DNA of 64,000 nt, taken from the NCBI GenBank assembly GCA_003153775.1, contig PMBI01000083.1, positions 62,001-126,000 on the forward strand, given 5' to 3'. Positions within the stretch are counted from its first letter, which is position 1, and each line of letters starts with the position of its first letter. Made by a program: the position numbers and the translations under genes. This DNA comes from Syntrophaceae bacterium. GTDB taxonomy: Bacteria; Desulfobacterota; Syntrophia; Syntrophales; UBA2185. Shown piece after piece: positions 45,295-53,656 of the stretch. The notes beneath the pieces are model-generated. The model worked only from the letters and a program-made list of their open reading frames with translations, did no database searches and was not told the DNA's origin.

Positions 45295-46518
45295 TCAGAC
45301 CGGTGTGGAAATCAATGAAGCGTAGTTCACGGCGCTTTCTGTCTCGCGTTCGCGGTACGTGTCGAAGTGAAGAAGGTCTGTGCGGTTTTCCGCAAGCAGG
45401 CTGGCAAATAGCAGGATGGCAGGAAGACCGCAAACGTGGTAGCTGTCCTGCGTGTTAAGGGCCTCCTTGAAGATATTTTCCGGTTCTCCGCGGCTAAGGA
45501 AAGAAAGTATCAACTTATCATGGGCCGTCGCCTGAGGAAGAAGGGCGTCCGCGGGCGCCTGATCGCCGAATTTTCGTCCCACGTGGGAAAGGTCGACGCC
45601 TGCCACAAGCAGTATGCGCCCCTTTCCTTCTTGCAGCAGCAGGTTCATCGCAGATACCATCCCTTGGAACCTCTCATCCCTCAGAATATTTCCTCTTTCC
45701 TGGATGAACTCGTGGACACTCCCGCACAGAATGGGCACTATGGTAAATGGACCCTGCAGGTAATGGTGCAGGAAAATGGTTTGAAACTCCACGGAATGTT
45801 CCGTCATGTGGCCGAAATCATCCGGTGCGAATGTTCCCTCAGTCACGCCCTTCTTTAATTTGCCGATAAATTTTTTATCCGTCTTGATTTCTCCGAAAGG
45901 AGTTACGTAGTTCTTTTCGGAGATGCTGTAGAGTTCTTCCTGCAGATGATGGTTAATCCCCAAAATCACAACCGTATCGTAGGTCTTGCCCTTTAGATAA
46001 CGGTAAGTATTTACATAGACGTCTTTTGCTACGGTGATGTCAATATGGGGAGCGAGGATACCCGCAATATTATCCGGGATATGATACTGCAGACATTCCT
46101 GACCGATATTGCTTTCTACGTTCTCTATAAACTGCGCGAGCTCGGCCGGATCCGACGCATATGATTTTCCCGCATGAACGGGGAGCCTTGTCGGTCGGTC
46201 GCAAAATTCGCTGCGGAGTGTGCACATCTTCTGGTGGAAGAACGGGCTTTCCAGGAGACAGGCCCTGTCAAGAGAATCGATAAATGATTCAATCTCCGAT
46301 ACATAAACTATGCGACCGCCCTGCCGCTTCATCAGCGCGGCCTGAATGTCCGCAAGATCGTGAAGCCCGTCAAGGAGCTGCAGGAGGGGGAGTGCATTGA
46401 AATCAAGCGCGATGCCTTGATCGGTCAAATGGTAAGGATCATGAAAGGCGATCATCCGCCGACCCTTGATGGTCGTGGCGACGGGCTGAATGTCTCTTCT
46501 CAAAACGGGTTTATCCAT
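45295..46518 (-). CDS. MEMO-family protein (AmmeMemoRadiSam system protein B-like)
   Basis: A 407-residue protein. From about residue 155 it is a MEMO/extradiol-dioxygenase-fold domain: AGILAPHIDITVAKDVYVNTYR, TVVILGINHHLQEELY, HSVEFQTIFLHHYLQG, VPILCGSVHEFI and LLVAGVDLSHVGRKFGD. The His and Asp residues match metal-type positions. The first 140 residues are an extension with a helical, PqqD-like feel (LTDQGIALDFNALPLLQLLDGLHDLADI). The usual partners (AMMECR1 and a radical SAM protein) are not adjacent. Function is unknown for the family. Confidence 0.85.
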   Translation of the reverse strand: MDKPVLRRDIQPVATTIKGRRMIAFHDPYHLTDQGIALDFNALPLLQLLDGLHDLADIQAALMKRQGGRIVYVSEIESFIDSLDRACLLESPFFHQKMCTLRSEFCDRPTRLPVHAGKSYASDPAELAQFIENVESNIGQECLQYHIPDNIAGILAPHIDITVAKDVYVNTYRYLKGKTYDTVVILGINHHLQEELYSISEKNYVTPFGEIKTDKKFIGKLKKGVTEGTFAPDDFGHMTEHSVEFQTIFLHHYLQGPFTIVPILCGSVHEFIQERGNILRDERFQGMVSAMNLLLQEGKGRILLVAGVDLSHVGRKFGDQAPADALLPQATAHDKLILSFLSRGEPENIFKEALNTQDSYHVCGLPAILLFASLLAENRTDLLHFDTYRERETESAVNYASLISTPV

Positions 46519-46720
46519 ATGCTCTCGGCTTATATTAGCAATCGTTTAAAAATGCAACGTCAACGTCTAAAGGAGGAAAAAATTGCATGCTTCCTGGTGA
46601 CAAATCAGCGCCTGATATTCTTGCAGCCGGCCTATCTATGCGTAATTATAAAACATGGACGATGGTACGCTATTTGCTAAGTAAAGAGTATCAAGCAATG
46701 AGGCCTACAGGGAGGGGTGC
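46519..46720. other. divergent promoter region between MEMO and pfk genes
   Basis: About 200 bp between the two divergently transcribed genes. I see no ORF longer than a few dozen codons and no clear regulatory motif; GGAGGGG just before 46721 is the pfk ribosome site. Confidence 0.35.
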
Positions 46721-47818
46721 ATGATGGAAAAGAGATTGAGAATTGCCATAAATACCGGGGGAGGAGATGCGCCGGGTCTCAATGCGGTCATTGAAGCCGT
46801 TGTCATGGCTGCCTACAACAGGAGTTGGGAAGTATACGGCATCAAGAGCAGCTACACCGGTCTCCTTAATACCGATGAGATTATCCGTTTGACCCCGGAG
46901 ACGGTAAGCCATATCTCCATCACGGGCGGGACGATCCTGGGAACGACAAACCGCGGCAACCCGTTTCAAATGCCGGTGACGAACATGGCGGGCGAGGTGG
47001 AGATACGCGACGTATCCGATAAGGTTGTCGAAAATTTTAACCGACTGCGTTTCGATTGCCTGATAGCGGTGGGCGGTGACGGCAGCCTCGGGATCGCTCA
47101 TAGTTTATACAAGAAAGGGATACCGGTTGTCGGAGTCCCCAAGACCATAGATAATGATATCTGTGAGACGGTAGTGACATTCGGGTTCGACACTGCAGTG
47201 AGCATTGCCACGGAGGCCATAGACCGCCTCCATTCCACGGCCAAGTCCCATGAACGGGTAATGGTCGTTGAGGTCATGGGCCGTCATTCAGGCTGGATCG
47301 CACTGAACAGCGGGTTATCCGGTGCGGCGCATATCATTCTCATCCCGGAGATACCGTTTGATATTGACAAGATTTGCGGTCACATAATGGAATGCGAAGT
47401 ACGCGGACGACGTTACGCTATCGTAGTAGTTGCGGAAGGTGCGACGCCGATCGGCGGTCGCGCCGTTGAAAAAGGGAAGGGGGAAGTCGGCCGCCAGCAT
47501 GCAGTTCTCGGAGGTATTGGGGAGTACCTGGCAAAAGAAATTGCAAAACAGACCGGTAAAGAGACGCGTTCGCTGGTCCTCGGGCACTTGCAGCGCGGCG
47601 GCACTCCGACAACATTTGACAGGCTGATAGCACTCCGTTTCGGCGCTGCGGCCGTCCGCATCGTGGGCGAGCAGAAGTTCGGGACGATGGTAGCCCTTGC
47701 TCATCCTGATATCAAGGCCGTTCCTCTTGAGAATATCATAGGGCGCATAAAGACTGTGCCCGTACATAGTGACAAGATCAGTACGGCCCGGGAAATCGGC
47801 ATCTGCGTCGGTGATTGA
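46721..47818 (+). CDS. pfkA: 6-phosphofructokinase
   Basis: A 365-residue phosphofructokinase. NTGGGDAPGLNAVI is the nucleotide-binding start, VGGDGSLGIAH the phosphate-binding block and VPKTIDNDI the catalytic Asp block; EVMGRHSGWIAL and LGHLQRGGTPT bind fructose 6-phosphate. The pair of diagnostic positions is Gly (GGDGS) and Lys (PKTIDND). ATP-PFK of E. coli has Gly/Gly and PPi enzymes Asp/Lys, so this is a group III-like form, probably ATP-dependent but not certain. Another ATG lies one codon later. Confidence 0.93.
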   Translation: MMEKRLRIAINTGGGDAPGLNAVIEAVVMAAYNRSWEVYGIKSSYTGLLNTDEIIRLTPETVSHISITGGTILGTTNRGNPFQMPVTNMAGEVEIRDVSDKVVENFNRLRFDCLIAVGGDGSLGIAHSLYKKGIPVVGVPKTIDNDICETVVTFGFDTAVSIATEAIDRLHSTAKSHERVMVVEVMGRHSGWIALNSGLSGAAHIILIPEIPFDIDKICGHIMECEVRGRRYAIVVVAEGATPIGGRAVEKGKGEVGRQHAVLGGIGEYLAKEIAKQTGKETRSLVLGHLQRGGTPTTFDRLIALRFGAAAVRIVGEQKFGTMVALAHPDIKAVPLENIIGRIKTVPVHSDKISTAREIGICVGD

Positions 47819-47943
47819 CAGGCCACATGAATTAACTGAAATACAAAATCACTGCAGCAGCTCATAATTCTCTTGCACAATCTCCCTCATACATATAAGT
47901 CTTGATTGTCGGATCAAAATCGTTTGGTAAGAGGAATTATTCA

Positions 47944-48435
47944 GTGGCTCGGCGGTCAGGGATACTGCGAATCAGGTTGATGCTTCTTGTCACGGTGTCT
48001 TTAATCATAGCATCTATTGGTCTTGCTGTTCCCTGCTACTCTGCGGATGACAAACCATTTGCGCCCTGGGACTTTAATAATCCGACTTCAGAGAGGAAAG
48101 AGACACCGGCTGTGGAAACAGACGCTTCAGTTTGCGGGAATCTTCTTATACAGGCAATCAGGTTTTACCAACATCATGTATCTCCCGTGATCGGGGATCG
48201 TTGCCAGATGTACCCATCGTGTTCATCATATGCTATCGAAGCGATCAAGAAGCATGGATGCCTCATCGGGTCTGTCATGACTTCAGACAGGTTGATTCAT
48301 GAAGCAAATGAAACGGATCACGCCCCTGTCATCGAAAAAGAGGGGGAGTATGGATATTACGATCCTGTCGGCGGCAACGATTTCTGGTGGTATAAAGGTT
48401 CAGACGGGAAGGCTTCACAGCCTAATGGCAAGTAG
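47944..48435 (+). CDS. yidD: YidD-family membrane insertion factor
   Basis: About 163 residues from a GTG with AAGAGGA upstream; the track start is a TTG 42 nt earlier. A signal or anchor segment (LMLLVTVSLIIASIGLAVP) is followed by the YidD core (IQAIRFYQHHVSPVIGDRCQMYPSCSSYAIEAIKKHG). The Cys-rich YPSCSSY motif is diagnostic. Classical YidD is about 85 residues; this copy has an N-terminal anchor and a C-terminal tail and is not next to rnpA/yidC. It may assist membrane protein insertion or have diverged. Confidence 0.85.
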   Translation: MARRSGILRIRLMLLVTVSLIIASIGLAVPCYSADDKPFAPWDFNNPTSERKETPAVETDASVCGNLLIQAIRFYQHHVSPVIGDRCQMYPSCSSYAIEAIKKHGCLIGSVMTSDRLIHEANETDHAPVIEKEGEYGYYDPVGGNDFWWYKGSDGKASQPNGK

Positions 48436-48462
48436 GCCAGCGCGTAATCCCCTGCGAATGCT

Positions 48463-49422
48463 TCAGGAGGAAAAGGTCAGCGCTGTTCCCGCCATGTTCA
48501 AGATAAATTGCTCGGGCATGGCCTTCTCGATTTCGATTACCGATTTCCTGCCCGTACAATGAGTAGGCACGATGTAGGCGGGGTTTATTTTTTTCAACTC
48601 GTCGATTGTCTTTCCTACGATAGGTTCAAAAGCGGGACCGGCAAGGTGAAAGCCGCCCATGACAACATGGACAGGATTGACGCCTGTTACAGTCCTCGCG
48701 TGATTAACTGTATTGACGATACCGGAATGCGCACATCCGGTAAGAACCACCAAACCTTTTCCCTTAAGGTTTATGGCGATGCCCGTATCTTCCTCGATGG
48801 GATCCCAGGTCTCTCTGCCTTTATCCATAAAGAAGGCATGGGGCATACCCTTTTCAAATTCCGTCCGGCGACAAATCTCACCGAGATACAAAACATTCCT
48901 GTCTAAGAGAGAGAGAGGTTCTCTTGTCTCTCTCAGGCGGACACCGGTTCTTTCTATTTTCCTTCTCGTCACCTCGGGAAAGCGGGCCTTGAAATTACCG
49001 GCAAACTTGAGGTACCGTTTTTGTTTGAAAGCTGCCGGGTGAAGAACCAACTCGAGTCCGTCTCTGCCGATCATCTTAACCAATTTATCGAAACCGCCGA
49101 AGTGGTCACTGTGTCCGTGAGAGAGAACCATGACTTCAATCTCGCCCATATCTATGCCCATTGCCTTGGCATTTGCGGCTGCACCGTCCGTGGAAAATCC
49201 GAAATCAAAGAGAAGCGTTCTGGTGCGACCGGCGGTTGTTGTTCTTACTATGGCAGAAAAGCCGTGTTCGGCCCGTATGGAAGTTTTGATCTCTCCGTGC
49301 ATGAGATAGCGGGCTCGCGAAATGATCGCACTGTTGTCGGAGGCTGTGATCTCGATGAAATTATCCTGAAGCGTCAGGATCTCGACTTTTTCGCATTCCT
49401 TGAGGATTGATGTTTCCTTCAT
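48463..49422 (-). CDS. MBL-fold metallohydrolase
   Basis: A 319-residue metallo-beta-lactamase-fold protein. VLSHGHSDHFGGFDKL has the HxHxDH motif, and LVVLTGCAHSGIVNTV and VVMGGFHLAG carry the next metal ligands. The pattern matches the group annotated as dihydropterin-aminobenzene-phosphate synthase-like hydrolases. It lies 12 bp downstream of ycaO on the same strand. Its N-terminus (ILKECEKVEIL) closely resembles that of the YcaO protein (ILKECPKVYIL). The two may act in one pathway. The substrate is unknown. Confidence 0.85.
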   Translation of the reverse strand: MKETSILKECEKVEILTLQDNFIEITASDNSAIISRARYLMHGEIKTSIRAEHGFSAIVRTTTAGRTRTLLFDFGFSTDGAAANAKAMGIDMGEIEVMVLSHGHSDHFGGFDKLVKMIGRDGLELVLHPAAFKQKRYLKFAGNFKARFPEVTRRKIERTGVRLRETREPLSLLDRNVLYLGEICRRTEFEKGMPHAFFMDKGRETWDPIEEDTGIAINLKGKGLVVLTGCAHSGIVNTVNHARTVTGVNPVHVVMGGFHLAGPAFEPIVGKTIDELKKINPAYIVPTHCTGRKSVIEIEKAMPEQFILNMAGTALTFSS

Positions 49423-49434
49423 TTAGTTATTCAT

Positions 49435-50637
49435 TTAGCCTTTCAGGATGCGCGCTCCTATTCTCATCTTGTCAAAGCAGTATGTCTCAAGGCCGGGGAC
49501 GATCATGCGGACAGTAGGAATGCCTGTGTCCGGTCTTGTCAGATTTACCGCTATCACACGCTCCAAACCCCTTGCCTGCAGCTTCCCGATTATGGTCCTG
49601 ACATCGTGGAGGATATCTTTACCGTAGCTCACTTCAATATCCCGAAGGCCCTTGTAATTGTATGCATAGAACCGCGGATCATCGGTTCTTTCCTGCTCAC
49701 CAAGATAGGCCGTTACGGGTTCGCACATCCCTTCGATCCCGAACTTCTGAATGAACAATGCTCTGGTGGTCACGATCTCGAGAAGGGAGCGAATCATGGC
49801 GACACGGGGATCAAGATGCGCGCCGAAACCGTCTACGGGTTTCATGGCGGGATAAACCAGGTCACGGGAGAAGGCGGCAATCACCGGCACCCCGATATCG
49901 GAAGTGATGTCTTTGGCGACGATCTCTATCTCGGCGTCTGCGAATTTGTCAAAAATGTTGATAATAAACTGGTTGTCGGGTTCATCCTCGATAAAGAGGG
50001 CGTCACTGTAACTACCCTCGTACCGCGCGATACTCCATGCGTCACGCTCGATGAGCTCCGCAAGGCCGTGCACAACGGCTTCTTCCATGGTGTTGCCTGC
50101 CGCAATGCCGTTCGTGTGAGTGTCCATAAGAAAGGCATCGTCGAGATGGTAGGGATGGTAGACCGCGCAGGCAGGGACCAGGATATCCTCATTCCGCGCG
50201 AGATCGCATCCCCATGTCCAGTGAATATCCTGATCATGATTGTAATCGCTGATTTTAGAAAGAATCATGTCGCGGGGATCGAGGATGTTGAACTTCTTTT
50301 TCAACTTGTTATAGCTGCCGCTCACCAGTTTACTTTTATACTCCTCTTTGAATTCCGACGAATAGCGTTCGATCGACTCCATTGTAAGAGACACCTGGGC
50401 CTGAATCTGGGATACGCCCTTACCCGTGTGGCTTGTTTTCGAACTGTCCGGCCTTTTACGGTGGCAGATAAAGACCGGAATCCCGATCCTGTCGAGGTCC
50501 GATGCTTCGCAGAAGCCAATCATGCTGACCAGTTCTTTGATGCTTTGGATAAATTGCAACGTGGAGTCCGGTGTCTTAGACCTGTGTGTCTCCAGGATGT
50601 AAACCTTGGGACACTCTTTTAGAATTATGCTTGGCAC
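49435..50637 (-). CDS. YcaO-domain protein
   Basis: A 400-residue stand-alone YcaO, similar in layout to the TOMM/thioamide-forming YcaO and methanogenesis marker 1 group: LKECPKVYILETHRSKTPDSTL at the start, SLTMESIERYSSEFKEEY, GIAAGNTMEEAVVHGLAELIERDAW for the ATP/Mg site, and a final VRMIVPGLETYC. YcaO enzymes activate backbone amides of peptides or proteins with ATP. The intact copy begins with GTG, with AAGGGAG upstream. No TfuA and no short precursor gene were recognised nearby. A truncated second copy of its 5' end lies at 52843-53060. Confidence 0.88.
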   Translation of the reverse strand: MPSIILKECPKVYILETHRSKTPDSTLQFIQSIKELVSMIGFCEASDLDRIGIPVFICHRKRPDSSKTSHTGKGVSQIQAQVSLTMESIERYSSEFKEEYKSKLVSGSYNKLKKKFNILDPRDMILSKISDYNHDQDIHWTWGCDLARNEDILVPACAVYHPYHLDDAFLMDTHTNGIAAGNTMEEAVVHGLAELIERDAWSIARYEGSYSDALFIEDEPDNQFIINIFDKFADAEIEIVAKDITSDIGVPVIAAFSRDLVYPAMKPVDGFGAHLDPRVAMIRSLLEIVTTRALFIQKFGIEGMCEPVTAYLGEQERTDDPRFYAYNYKGLRDIEVSYGKDILHDVRTIIGKLQARGLERVIAVNLTRPDTGIPTVRMIVPGLETYCFDKMRIGARILKG

Positions 50638-50770
50638 TTTGATACTGCTCCCTTCAAATTAATCTTCCTGCGGGAAAAGCGAGCGATGGCCGCAATACCC
50701 CATACGGGAGCGTATACATATCAATACGCCGCCTCTTTTTCAACACGAGTTTTTTAAAGCAGGTTATTAG
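50544..50770. repeat. 5' end and leader of ycaO, first copy of a diverged direct repeat
   Basis: This segment (start of ycaO plus about 130 bp of leader) recurs at 52843-53060 in the same orientation with scattered substitutions. Shared landmarks are CCATACGGGAGCGTATACAT and the CACGAGTTTTTTAAAGCA block. It marks a past duplication in this region. Confidence 0.8.
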
Positions 50771-51103
50771 AACAGTCGCAACAATACAAATTTACGGCAG
50801 CTATTAAAGATTATTAATTCGCCGTCAAGAGTCTTCTTAATTCATTTTACTGAAATTTGTGCGGCGACGGACCAATGAAGTATCGTGTGCGACTGTTTGT
50901 AGGCACGGGGCTATTTAGTTCACCTACAACTGCTCAGCAGTGGACATTCCTTAGAACTGAGGATTACGGATTGAAGACAGTAATGCAAAAATCAGCGGCT
51001 CGAGGAACGAGCGTCCGTTGGAGTGTGTGGTTATAAGTCCTTCTCTGCCTCTGCCTGATCTCACGCTTGTGTTTCTACTTCTTCTTGAATTCCACCAATC
51101 CAT
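50638..51103. other. gene-free leader of ycaO
   Basis: About 465 bp between ycaO and the small secreted protein gene, both leftward. It contains the duplicated ycaO leader (GCGTA/TACGC inverted repeat at about 50711-50732) and a short GCTCG/CGAGC hairpin near 51000. I see no ORF worth reporting. Confidence 0.4.
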
Positions 51104-51598
51104 CTATTTCTTCGAGGCATCATAAATCAATCTGAGATCGTTAATTCTGATGTCTTGAGGTACTTCAAAGAAGAGGTTCAACGAATCTCCGATGGCAGAA
51201 GCGTATACTACAGCCCCATCAGTCGCCTCATAATTAGACAACTTCTCAAAAACCTTCACCTTTCCGTAAGCACCAGGAGTATCAAAACGAACTTTCTTAC
51301 GGGTAACAAGGGTAAATGCTATGTTATTTAACGTCGAGCCTTTATCTATAGCTGTTATTATTGTTTCAATGATGACAAACCTATTACTTTCATTCTTTGG
51401 GTTACGTGCATTAATCGGCGTTTTCGTTGCCTCCGCTACCTTTGTAATTTTGACCTTACCGAGTCCCGTATCAATTTGTGTTCCCAGTCTGAGATTTGAT
51501 TCGAACTGGGCTGCTTCACTGAAGTCTATACAGAATAAGCACGCACTGAAATAGATGACCAAAAGATAAATTACTAGGTGGTATTGACGCAATTTCAT
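51104..51598 (-). CDS. secreted protein, DUF4352-like
   Basis: 164 residues from the ATG with AAAAGGAGAA upstream; the track start is 21 nt earlier. A signal peptide (LVIYLLVIYFSACLFCIDF) precedes a beta-sandwich-like domain: KVKITKVAEATK, NRFVIIETIITAIDKGSTL and LNLFFEVPQDIRINDLRLIYD. This resembles the immunoglobulin-like DUF4352 group of secreted proteins of unknown function. The next gene has a similar ending, so the two may be distant paralogues. Confidence 0.65.
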   Translation of the reverse strand: MKLRQYHLVIYLLVIYFSACLFCIDFSEAAQFESNLRLGTQIDTGLGKVKITKVAEATKTPINARNPKNESNRFVIIETIITAIDKGSTLNNIAFTLVTRKKVRFDTPGAYGKVKVFEKLSNYEATDGAVVYASAIGDSLNLFFEVPQDIRINDLRLIYDASKK

Positions 51599-51692
51599 AG
51601 TGTTCTCCTTTTCTAACACAAAAATTAGCGAGATCCGGATTTATAGACGATTCGCCGCATGGCGTTGTTAAAAATCGTCTCTCACTACAGAC

Positions 51693-52241
51693 CTATTTTT
51701 GTAAAGAGACATCAATAAGATTGCCAATCTTGATGCGTTTGGGAGCAAATCCTTTTGGCACTTCCCATAGGAAGTTGAGAACGACGTAACCTCCTTTGGG
51801 AATTTTGAATTCAAGTGCACCCTCTGGCCCATCTATCATTGAAGTGTTCCATTGAACAGCACCGGAAGATTTTCCGCCCTCAAGCTCGACGCCTAATGTC
51901 TTTATACTTAGTGGTCCCTGCTTGTTGAATGATAAACCAGCAGATCCCCCAGCTACATGAATCCAGCATTGCGAGTATTGCTTGCCCTTCTTATCGGAGA
52001 TGGAACATTTACCTTGTTTGAAAATCAAGGTTGTTTCTGCGTCAGCCATAATTTTCGCTCCGTAGTAGTAGTAACTGACATCCTCCCCCTTGATTTTGGC
52101 ATTCCCATGTACCGGATTGACTATTCTTACGCCTGCCAACGCTAATGCTGACCCGATGACAAAAAACATTGCACCAAGAATAATTCCGACTTGGACAATC
52201 TGAATACACGTAAATTTTAATTTCTGATTTTCTGCAATCAT
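51693..52241 (-). CDS. membrane-anchored extracytoplasmic protein of unknown function
   Basis: A 182-residue protein. An N-terminal anchor or uncleaved signal (VQVGIILGAMFFVIGSALALAG) is followed by a beta-rich domain with two Cys residues (KCSISD, QCWIHV) that could form a disulphide. The C-terminus (VVLNFLWEVPKGFAPKRIKI) parallels the end of the downstream DUF4352-like protein. A good AAGGAGGAAAAC site precedes the ATG. Both genes probably form a two-gene unit; no function is known. Confidence 0.6.
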   Translation of the reverse strand: MIAENQKLKFTCIQIVQVGIILGAMFFVIGSALALAGVRIVNPVHGNAKIKGEDVSYYYYGAKIMADAETTLIFKQGKCSISDKKGKQYSQCWIHVAGGSAGLSFNKQGPLSIKTLGVELEGGKSSGAVQWNTSMIDGPEGALEFKIPKGGYVVLNFLWEVPKGFAPKRIKIGNLIDVSLQK

Positions 52242-52292
52242 GTTTTCCTCCTTGCTTCTAACAAGTCTGTATATTCGGGGTTTTGTTTGGCT

Positions 52293-52451
52293 TTAGGTTC
52301 CATCTAATCCTCTCCTTTCTAAGGGCTTAATTGTAACCCAATCGATGAGATGGTTCAGGGAATACTCAAAGGTGCCGGGGAGGATTTGTTTCTCAAAATG
52401 GATGGGGATGAATTTACCTTGTCCGTATGAATAGGGTTTGTAACGTGCCAT
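52293..52451 (-). pseudogene. N-terminal remnant of an IS1182-type transposase
   Basis: A 52-codon frame begins with KPYSYGQGKFIPIHFEKQ and LPGTFEYSLNHLID, which I recognise as the start of IS1182-family transposases. After about 36 residues the similarity ends (WVTIKPLERRG) and a stop follows. The rest of the transposase and any terminal repeats are missing, so this is a relic of an insertion. Confidence 0.75.
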
Positions 52452-52559
52452 GCAACACCTAGGTTAATGGTTAAGCTGTTACCAACTCCAATTTTGCAAC
52501 AACACTACAATAATGTGCCCATCTCCACAATCATTTCACCCCTATGTCGTCCGTAGTCC

Positions 52560-52819
52560 GGGTCGGACCAAGCTAACTATTTAATATATCGTCAATCACG
52601 TTCCACAAGAACGTATTTTCAAGCCTTAGAGCATTGTTTTGGGTATCAAAATGGGTGCCGTAAGACAACAATGTATCGCGGAGTTCATGTGCGTTGTTGG
52701 ACATAGGTTCAATTCTTAGAAGTGTATTTTCAGAGTCAAAATTGGCCGTTTAAAGCTAATATCAGATCATTTATTGATGTGATTCTTCATGATGCCAAGT
52801 GCTTAACTTGGTCCGACCC
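52560..52819. mobile_element. 260-bp MITE-like element, copy 1
   Basis: Bounded by terminal inverted repeats GGGTCGGACCAAGCTAA and TTAACTTGGTCCGACCC (16 of 17 bases complementary). A second copy of exactly the same length lies at 55468-55727. Similarity extends a few bases beyond the repeats on both sides (TCC before, CACGAC after), so the exact ends are uncertain and no clear target duplication is seen. It is too small to encode a transposase, so it should be non-autonomous. It contains a 43-codon minus-strand frame. Confidence 0.75.
52573..52704 (-). CDS. 43-codon reading frame inside MITE copy 1
   Basis: The minus strand has ATG to TAG over 44 codons (MSNNAHELRDTLLSYG..., ending WNVIDDILNS). 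Copy 2 of the element keeps the same frame, start and stop despite about fifteen substitutions. The peptide is unknown and lacks a clear ribosome site. Preservation could be coincidence in so short a frame. Confidence 0.3.
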   Translation of the reverse strand: MSNNAHELRDTLLSYGTHFDTQNNALRLENTFLWNVIDDILNS

Positions 52820-52842
52820 CACGACCGACCAGCGGATAAATT

Positions 52843-53060
52843 GCAGCGTGGAGTCCGGCGTCTTAGACCTGTGTGTCTCCAGGATGTAAACCTTGGGACA
52901 CTCTTTTAGAATTATGCTTGGCATTTTATTGTTGCTTCCTTCAAATTAATTCTCCTGCAGGAAAAGCAAGAGGGGCCGTAATGACCCATACGGGAGCGTA
53001 TACATATCAATACGCGTGCTCTTTTTCAACACGAGTTTTTTAAAGCAAGTTTTTGAGAAA
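52843..53060 (-). pseudogene. truncated second copy of the ycaO 5' end and leader
   Basis: Positions 52843-52924 encode the first 27 residues of YcaO (MPSIILKECPKVYIL... to LQFI) without change. The frame then runs into unrelated sequence next to MITE copy 1. The leader to about 53060 matches 50638-50770 with substitutions. This copy starts with ATG where the intact gene has GTG. It shows that a duplicated ycaO was cut short, with the element now at the break. Confidence 0.82.
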
Positions 53061-53156
53061 GCCGGAACGATGCAACGTAACCGCAGCTATTGAAGAGAAA
53101 TGTCAGAGAGGTGCATAGGATTCGGGATAATTTAAACTGGAGGGTATCTTGTTTAT

Positions 53157-53191
53157 CTTGGTGGGCCGTATGGGACAGATTAAAAGTCCGT
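53157..53191 (-). repeat. tRNA-Lys 3' fragment, possible attachment-site remnant
   Basis: TGGTGGGCCGTATGGGAC matches the 3' end (CCA, acceptor stem and T-arm start) of the intact tRNA-Lys at 58107-58182 in the same orientation. GATTAAAAGTCCG from its anticodon arm follows after loss of 19 nt. Bases outside the tRNA 3' end (TTTATC) also match. A 3' tRNA copy in this orientation is what tRNA-targeted integration leaves at the far end of an island. Confidence 0.65.
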
Positions 53192-53656
53192 CGGCGAATA
53201 ATTGATCTTGTCGCAACGCAGTGAGCCGTTAAATTTCTTGTATCATAGTCGTGATTTCTTATTCTATTTTTCATCGTTAATCCGATGAACAATGACGTGC
53301 CAATATTTAAGTCCGATTCTCTGGATCACTAGCCTCTTGCCCCTGTTAAGTTAATACGCCTGTACACATATTAAACTGTACAATATTCGTTTAGGATAAA
53401 TGTGATTTATTACTATGAGACTTATGCTATTTGAAACGATCCTTTTTTGATAGCACTCTCTATTAGAATAATTCTATTAAAATAATTTGTATCTATTTTG
53501 TACGGTCATTATAGCTTTAGACCTTCCCCTAAAAATTTGTCGACACGGTGTCGACACTCGAAGCTATACCCCGTTTATGGTCGCGTTCTGGGTCAATCTG
53601 GTCAGGTCGTTTGTTGTTATTCTTGTGAGTATGGCTGAGTGGCATACAAGTTATTA
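53192..53656. other. gene-free AT-rich stretch upstream of hipBA
   Basis: About 465 bp. The track ORF at 53487-53711 runs into the operator repeats and is not credible. A 19-bp inverted repeat with two TGTCGACA sites lies at 53538-53556. No gene is seen. Confidence 0.35.
53538..53556. promoter_or_regulatory. TGTCGACA pair, inverted repeat
   Basis: Two copies of the palindrome TGTCGACA form a 9-bp-arm inverted repeat around one base. It may bind a dimeric regulator or resolvase-like protein. It is located 240 bp before hipB. Confidence 0.3.

Noticed and set aside
49606-50622. 338-residue plus-strand ORF opposite ycaO
   Set aside because: It is a full-length shadow of a well-recognised YcaO gene on the other strand, has no family signature and no ribosome site.
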